From Planctomycetota bacterium (lineage in GTDB: Bacteria; Planctomycetota; UBA1135; GCA-002686595), in NCBI GenBank assembly GCA_027623615.1, contig JAQBVH010000133.1, positions 1 to 7,641 on the forward strand: a stretch of 7,641 nt of DNA, read 5' to 3'. Positions 4,832-7,641 of the stretch are shown in pieces. Below the pieces are notes generated by a model. That model saw only the letters and a list, made by a program, of their open reading frames with translations, ran no database searches and was not told the DNA's origin. A program made the position numbers and the translations under genes. Positions within the stretch are counted from its first letter, which is position 1; each line of letters starts with the position of its first letter.

Positions 4832-7540
4832 TCACATCCGGTACGCCTCGTCCACCGGCCGCAGCGGCCGCTTCATGTGCAGCGGCCGGCGCAGTCCACC
4901 CGGACCCGGCGCGGGGTGGGTCAGCGCCTTCCACTCCTCGTACACCTCGCGCGACAGGTTCGTGTCGACCATCACGTCGGCGTAGCGGTCGCCCGCCTGG
5001 GCGCGCTCGATGCGCACCTTCTGGTGCCAGCAGTGCATGCCGCTGGCCGGGTCGGGCTGGACCGGGAAGGTCAGGTTCTGGTGCACGCCCGCCTCCTGCC
5101 AGTGGATGCGCTCCGTGTCGGGGTCCGTGCTGGAGTAGGGCTTGACCTGCTCCGTCTGGCGGAAGAGGAACTTGCTGCCGTCCTTGTCGAGCGCGACGCG
5201 CGCGGCCGCCAGGCTGCTGCCGCTACGGTCGTGGATCTTCCAACGGCCCACGTGGTGTGAGCACGCGACCACGCCGGGGTGAATGCCCTCGGTGACCCAG
5301 ACGCGCGGCACGAAGTAGCCGATGCGCGTGCAGACCCGCGCGAGGTCACCGGTCTCGAGGCCGAACTGCGCCGCGTCCTCGGGGTGCACCCACAGCGGGT
5401 TCGTGTGGCTGATCTCCTGCAGCCACTTCGAGTTGGCCGAGCGCGTGTGGATCAGCGTCGGCAGGCGGAAGGTCGGCAAGAGGGCGCGCTCGCCCTCCGC
5501 CAGGTTCAGGTTCGACCAGTGCACCTGGCTGCGCTGGTAGTTCGGCACGGTGCCGTCCTCGAAGCCCCACTCACGCATCGTCGGCGCGAAGAACTCGAGG
5601 CGCTTGGACGGCGTCGCGAAGCCCGTCACCTCGCGCCCGTCATCGGTCGCCAGGCCACCCGGCTTGTCCTTGGTGTAGCGCTGCTGCCCTTCGTACGGCA
5701 CGGCGAAGGCGCCGTAGCGCTTCATGTACTCGAGGGGCTGCAGATCTTCCGCGGCCGCCGCAGCGGGGAGGCCCGGCACGTTGGCGAACACGTCCGCCCA
5801 GTACTCGTCCATGCCGATCGGCTTGCCGGGCTCCGCCTTGGACTCGAAGTACTTGCGGATGCCGAGCTCGCCGTCCGGATCGATGGCCCAGGTGACCGCG
5901 ATCCAGAACTCGCTCTCCTCCCAGACCTGGCCCGGGTTCGTGCCGAGGGTCGTGTCGCTCTCGCGCCCCTCGAGGCGCTCGAACTCCCGGCCCACCGGCT
6001 GGCGGAACCCGATCCAGTTCCCCGCGTGGGTCTCCTGGCTCATCAGGTCGTGGCGCTCCGGGCCGAGGCCCATGGGCAGCACGAAGTCCGCCCACTGCGC
6101 GGTCTCCGACCAGGTCGGCGTCAGGGCGACGTGGCAGCCGATGCGGTCCGGCTCCTCGAACATCTCGATCCAGGAGCAACCATCCGGGTTGGTCCAGACC
6201 GGGTTGTAGACCCGCGTGAAGTACGTGTCGATGCGGCTGTCCTGGTCGCGCAACAGGTGCGGGAGCAGGAAGCTCATCTCGTAGTGGGCGATCGGCCACT
6301 CCTTGGGCCAGTGCCGCTCGTTCCAGCGGGTGATCGGCGGCGGCATGTCCGTCGGGTGCGGGTGCGCCTTGTCCCAGGAGTTGGGGTTGAGGCCGCCCTC
6401 GGTGCCGACCGAGCCGGACAACGTGTGCAGCAGCATCAGCGCCCGCGCCGACTGCCAGCCGCCGAGGTTGCCCGCGGCCGTGTTGCGCCACAGGTGGCTC
6501 GCGAAGCGGCTGCCCGCGGACGCGATGCGGTCGGCCAGGTACTCGACCGTGCCTGGCACGATCTTGCACTCCTCGACCGCGAGCTCGGGGGTGTACTCGG
6601 CGTAGAGCTGCTTCAGCAGCTCGATGAAGCGCTCGTAGGTGCCCAGCCCGCCGGCGTCCTCGGAGGCCAGGTACTGCTCCCAGTTCGTCCAACGCTTCAC
6701 GAACTCGTGGTCGATGCGATCTGAGTTCAGGAGCTCGCGCGCGACCGACAAGAGCATGAACGCCTCGCTGCCCGGCCAAGGCGAGATCCAGCGCTCCGCG
6801 TGGGTCGAGGTGTTCGACAGCCGCGTGTCGACCACGGCGATCTTCGCGCCGCCCTCCTTGGCCTCGATCAGGCGTTGGGCGTGCGGGTTGAAGTAGTGGC
6901 CGGTCTCCAGGTGCGCCGAGAGCAGGAGGATGAACTCAGCGTGGTTGTGATCGGGCGACGGACGGTCCGCGCCGAACCAGAGCGAGTACCCGAGGCGCGC
7001 CGACGCGCTGCACACGTTCGTGTGCGAGTTGTGCCCGTCGATGCCCCAGGCCTGGAGCATGCGCAGCACGAAGTGGTCCTCGCCGGGGCGACCGACGTGG
7101 TACACGACCTCGTTGTGGCGCTCCTCGAGAAAAGCCTTGCGGATGCGACCGCCGATCTCGGCCACCGCCTCGTCCCAGGAGACCTCCTCCCACTGCCCCG
7201 AACCGCGCGGGCCCTTGCGGCGCAGGGGCGCGAGGATGCGCTCGGGATCCTGGACCTGGTTGATCGTCGCGGGACCCTTGGCGCAGGTCCGGCCGCGACT
7301 GCCGGGGTGGGCGGGGTTGCCCTCGTACTTGACCGTCTTGCCGGTCTGCTTGTCGACGAAGGCCAGGAGCCCACAAGCCGACTCGCAGTTGAAGCAGATC
7401 GTCGGCACGCAGCGGTAGTGGCGCTCGACCTTCTTGGGCCAGCTGCGCGGGTCCAGCTCGACCCAATCGTCCCAGTGCTCCGGCGGCGGACCGACCTCGA
7501 GATCCCAGGGGGAAGTACGGCCGTGGTTGGTGGTGGACAT
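4832..7540 (-). CDS. Molybdopterin [4Fe-4S] oxidoreductase catalytic subunit
   Basis: This 902-residue protein belongs to the DMSO reductase superfamily. The N-terminal Fe-S domain (about 44-102) has Cys49-X2-Cys52-X3-Cys56-X29-Cys86 followed by Lys88, plus an extra Cys44. The Mo-bisMGD domain follows: SHTNVCSASAR puts Cys177 at the Mo-ligand position (as in Psr/Nap/Fdh-type enzymes), and VVDTRLSNT...WISPWPGSEA (residues 237-260) is a cofactor-binding signature. The C-terminal dinucleotide-binding domain is about 690-800 (HTRSANSKWL, VHPEDAAQFGLETGD, SHHVGRW). About 100 unfamiliar residues follow. The N-terminus has no twin-arginine signal, so a cytoplasmic location is inferred. With the NrfD-like gene directly upstream (TGATG overlap), it probably exchanges electrons with quinone. 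The substrate is undetermined: polysulfide, thiosulfate, sulfite or formate-type chemistry are all possible. Homologues are often labelled formate dehydrogenase without proof. There is no Shine-Dalgarno, and expression probably depends on coupling. Confidence 0.9.
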   Translation of the reverse strand: MSTTNHGRTSPWDLEVGPPPEHWDDWVELDPRSWPKKVERHYRCVPTICFNCESACGLLAFVDKQTGKTVKYEGNPAHPGSRGRTCAKGPATINQVQDPERILAPLRRKGPRGSGQWEEVSWDEAVAEIGGRIRKAFLEERHNEVVYHVGRPGEDHFVLRMLQAWGIDGHNSHTNVCSASARLGYSLWFGADRPSPDHNHAEFILLLSAHLETGHYFNPHAQRLIEAKEGGAKIAVVDTRLSNTSTHAERWISPWPGSEAFMLLSVARELLNSDRIDHEFVKRWTNWEQYLASEDAGGLGTYERFIELLKQLYAEYTPELAVEECKIVPGTVEYLADRIASAGSRFASHLWRNTAAGNLGGWQSARALMLLHTLSGSVGTEGGLNPNSWDKAHPHPTDMPPPITRWNERHWPKEWPIAHYEMSFLLPHLLRDQDSRIDTYFTRVYNPVWTNPDGCSWIEMFEEPDRIGCHVALTPTWSETAQWADFVLPMGLGPERHDLMSQETHAGNWIGFRQPVGREFERLEGRESDTTLGTNPGQVWEESEFWIAVTWAIDPDGELGIRKYFESKAEPGKPIGMDEYWADVFANVPGLPAAAAAEDLQPLEYMKRYGAFAVPYEGQQRYTKDKPGGLATDDGREVTGFATPSKRLEFFAPTMREWGFEDGTVPNYQRSQVHWSNLNLAEGERALLPTFRLPTLIHTRSANSKWLQEISHTNPLWVHPEDAAQFGLETGDLARVCTRIGYFVPRVWVTEGIHPGVVACSHHVGRWKIHDRSGSSLAAARVALDKDGSKFLFRQTEQVKPYSSTDPDTERIHWQEAGVHQNLTFPVQPDPASGMHCWHQKVRIERAQAGDRYADVMVDTNLSREVYEEWKALTHPAPGPGGLRRPLHMKRPLRPVDEAYRM

Positions 7541-7641
7541 CAGGAAATCGGGAGGGCTTGGCCGGCGCGGACGAGGATGTCCTCTTCGATCAGCAGCGCG
7601 CCCAGGGCGAGGGCGGCGGCCGAGGGGACCAACATGGCAGG
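7540..7641 (-). CDS. NrfD/PsrC-like membrane subunit, C-terminal fragment
   Basis: Reading the minus strand from the right edge gives 33 open codons and a TGA (7542-7540) whose last base is the first base of the oxidoreductase ATG. The fragment contains a hydrophobic segment, AMLVPSAAALALGALLIEED, followed by ILVRAGQALPIS. This resembles the last helix of NrfD-type proteins, where a small-residue-rich helix ends in a basic-aromatic 'R--v--aGQ' tail. NrfD/PsrC subunits anchor Mo-enzyme complexes in the cytoplasmic membrane and bind quinone. The gene order (membrane subunit, then catalytic subunit) and the overlap support a single operon whose ferredoxin-like subunit would lie further right. 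The fragment is too short for certainty about family. Confidence 0.65.
   Translation of the reverse strand, partial: PAMLVPSAAALALGALLIEEDILVRAGQALPIS

Noticed and set aside
4352..5260. Plus-strand open frame of 302 codons spanning the HEPN partner and the oxidoreductase end
   Set aside because: It crosses two real minus-strand genes and the spacer between them, is His/Arg/Val-rich, and shows no domain.
5279..6724. Plus-strand open frame of 481 codons inside the oxidoreductase gene
   Set aside because: Arg/Val/Leu-rich shadow with no motif. The minus-strand frame has the Fe-S and Mo-cofactor signatures.

Overview
The window comes from a GC-rich bacterial chromosome. Two 60-base lines that I counted by hand (3361-3420 and 4021-4080) are 68% and 57% G+C. 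A type II secretion/type IV pilus-type prepilin pair points to a Gram-negative organism. The C-terminal pattern of the first pilin (GPYLP, P-NP, GW...TG) resembles pseudopilins of Planctomycetota and similar lineages. I cannot fix the phylum. Shine-Dalgarno sequences are clear before only some genes (427, 4467, 4732) and absent before others (1740, 1777, 2393, 3478, 7540).

Layout, left to right. (1) Positions 2-927, plus strand: two overlapping pilin-like genes, the first cut by the window edge. Both look like type II secretion minor/major pseudopilins (GspG-like, then GspH-like). (2) Positions 928-1203: no gene. This stretch is packed with consecutive short hairpins: one terminator-like stem, then six more. 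(3) Positions 1204-2298: a divergent pair with a 36-nt spacer. On the minus strand is a two-domain protein (DUF1858-like N-terminus plus rhodanese). On the plus strand is a GNAT acetyltransferase, followed by a terminator-like hairpin. (4) Positions 2393-3951, plus strand: an integral-membrane acyltransferase-3 protein and, 2 nt later, a small MGMT/ATL-type DNA-binding protein whose PCHR active-site motif reads PYWR. (5) Positions 3952-4732, minus strand: a two-gene unit with an 11-nt overlap. It encodes a 91-residue protein I do not recognise and a 171-residue HEPN-domain protein. This unit has the lowest GC of the parts I checked and good Shine-Dalgarno sites, and its organisation resembles a toxin-antitoxin pair. 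(6) Positions 4832-7641, minus strand: a 902-residue molybdopterin/[4Fe-4S] oxidoreductase of the DMSO reductase superfamily. Immediately upstream, with stop and start codons sharing one base, is the last 33 codons and stop of an integral-membrane protein that looks like an NrfD/PsrC quinone-interacting subunit. The rest of that operon lies beyond the right edge.

How they work together: the pilin pair would contribute to a secretion pseudopilus. The Mo enzyme and NrfD-like protein would form a membrane-bound redox complex exchanging electrons with the quinone pool, with its catalytic subunit apparently in the cytoplasm because no Tat signal is visible. The rhodanese may belong to sulfur metabolism, but no operon links it to the Mo enzyme. 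The most promising material for a new system is the 91-aa/HEPN pair. The hairpin cluster at 958-1147 comes next.
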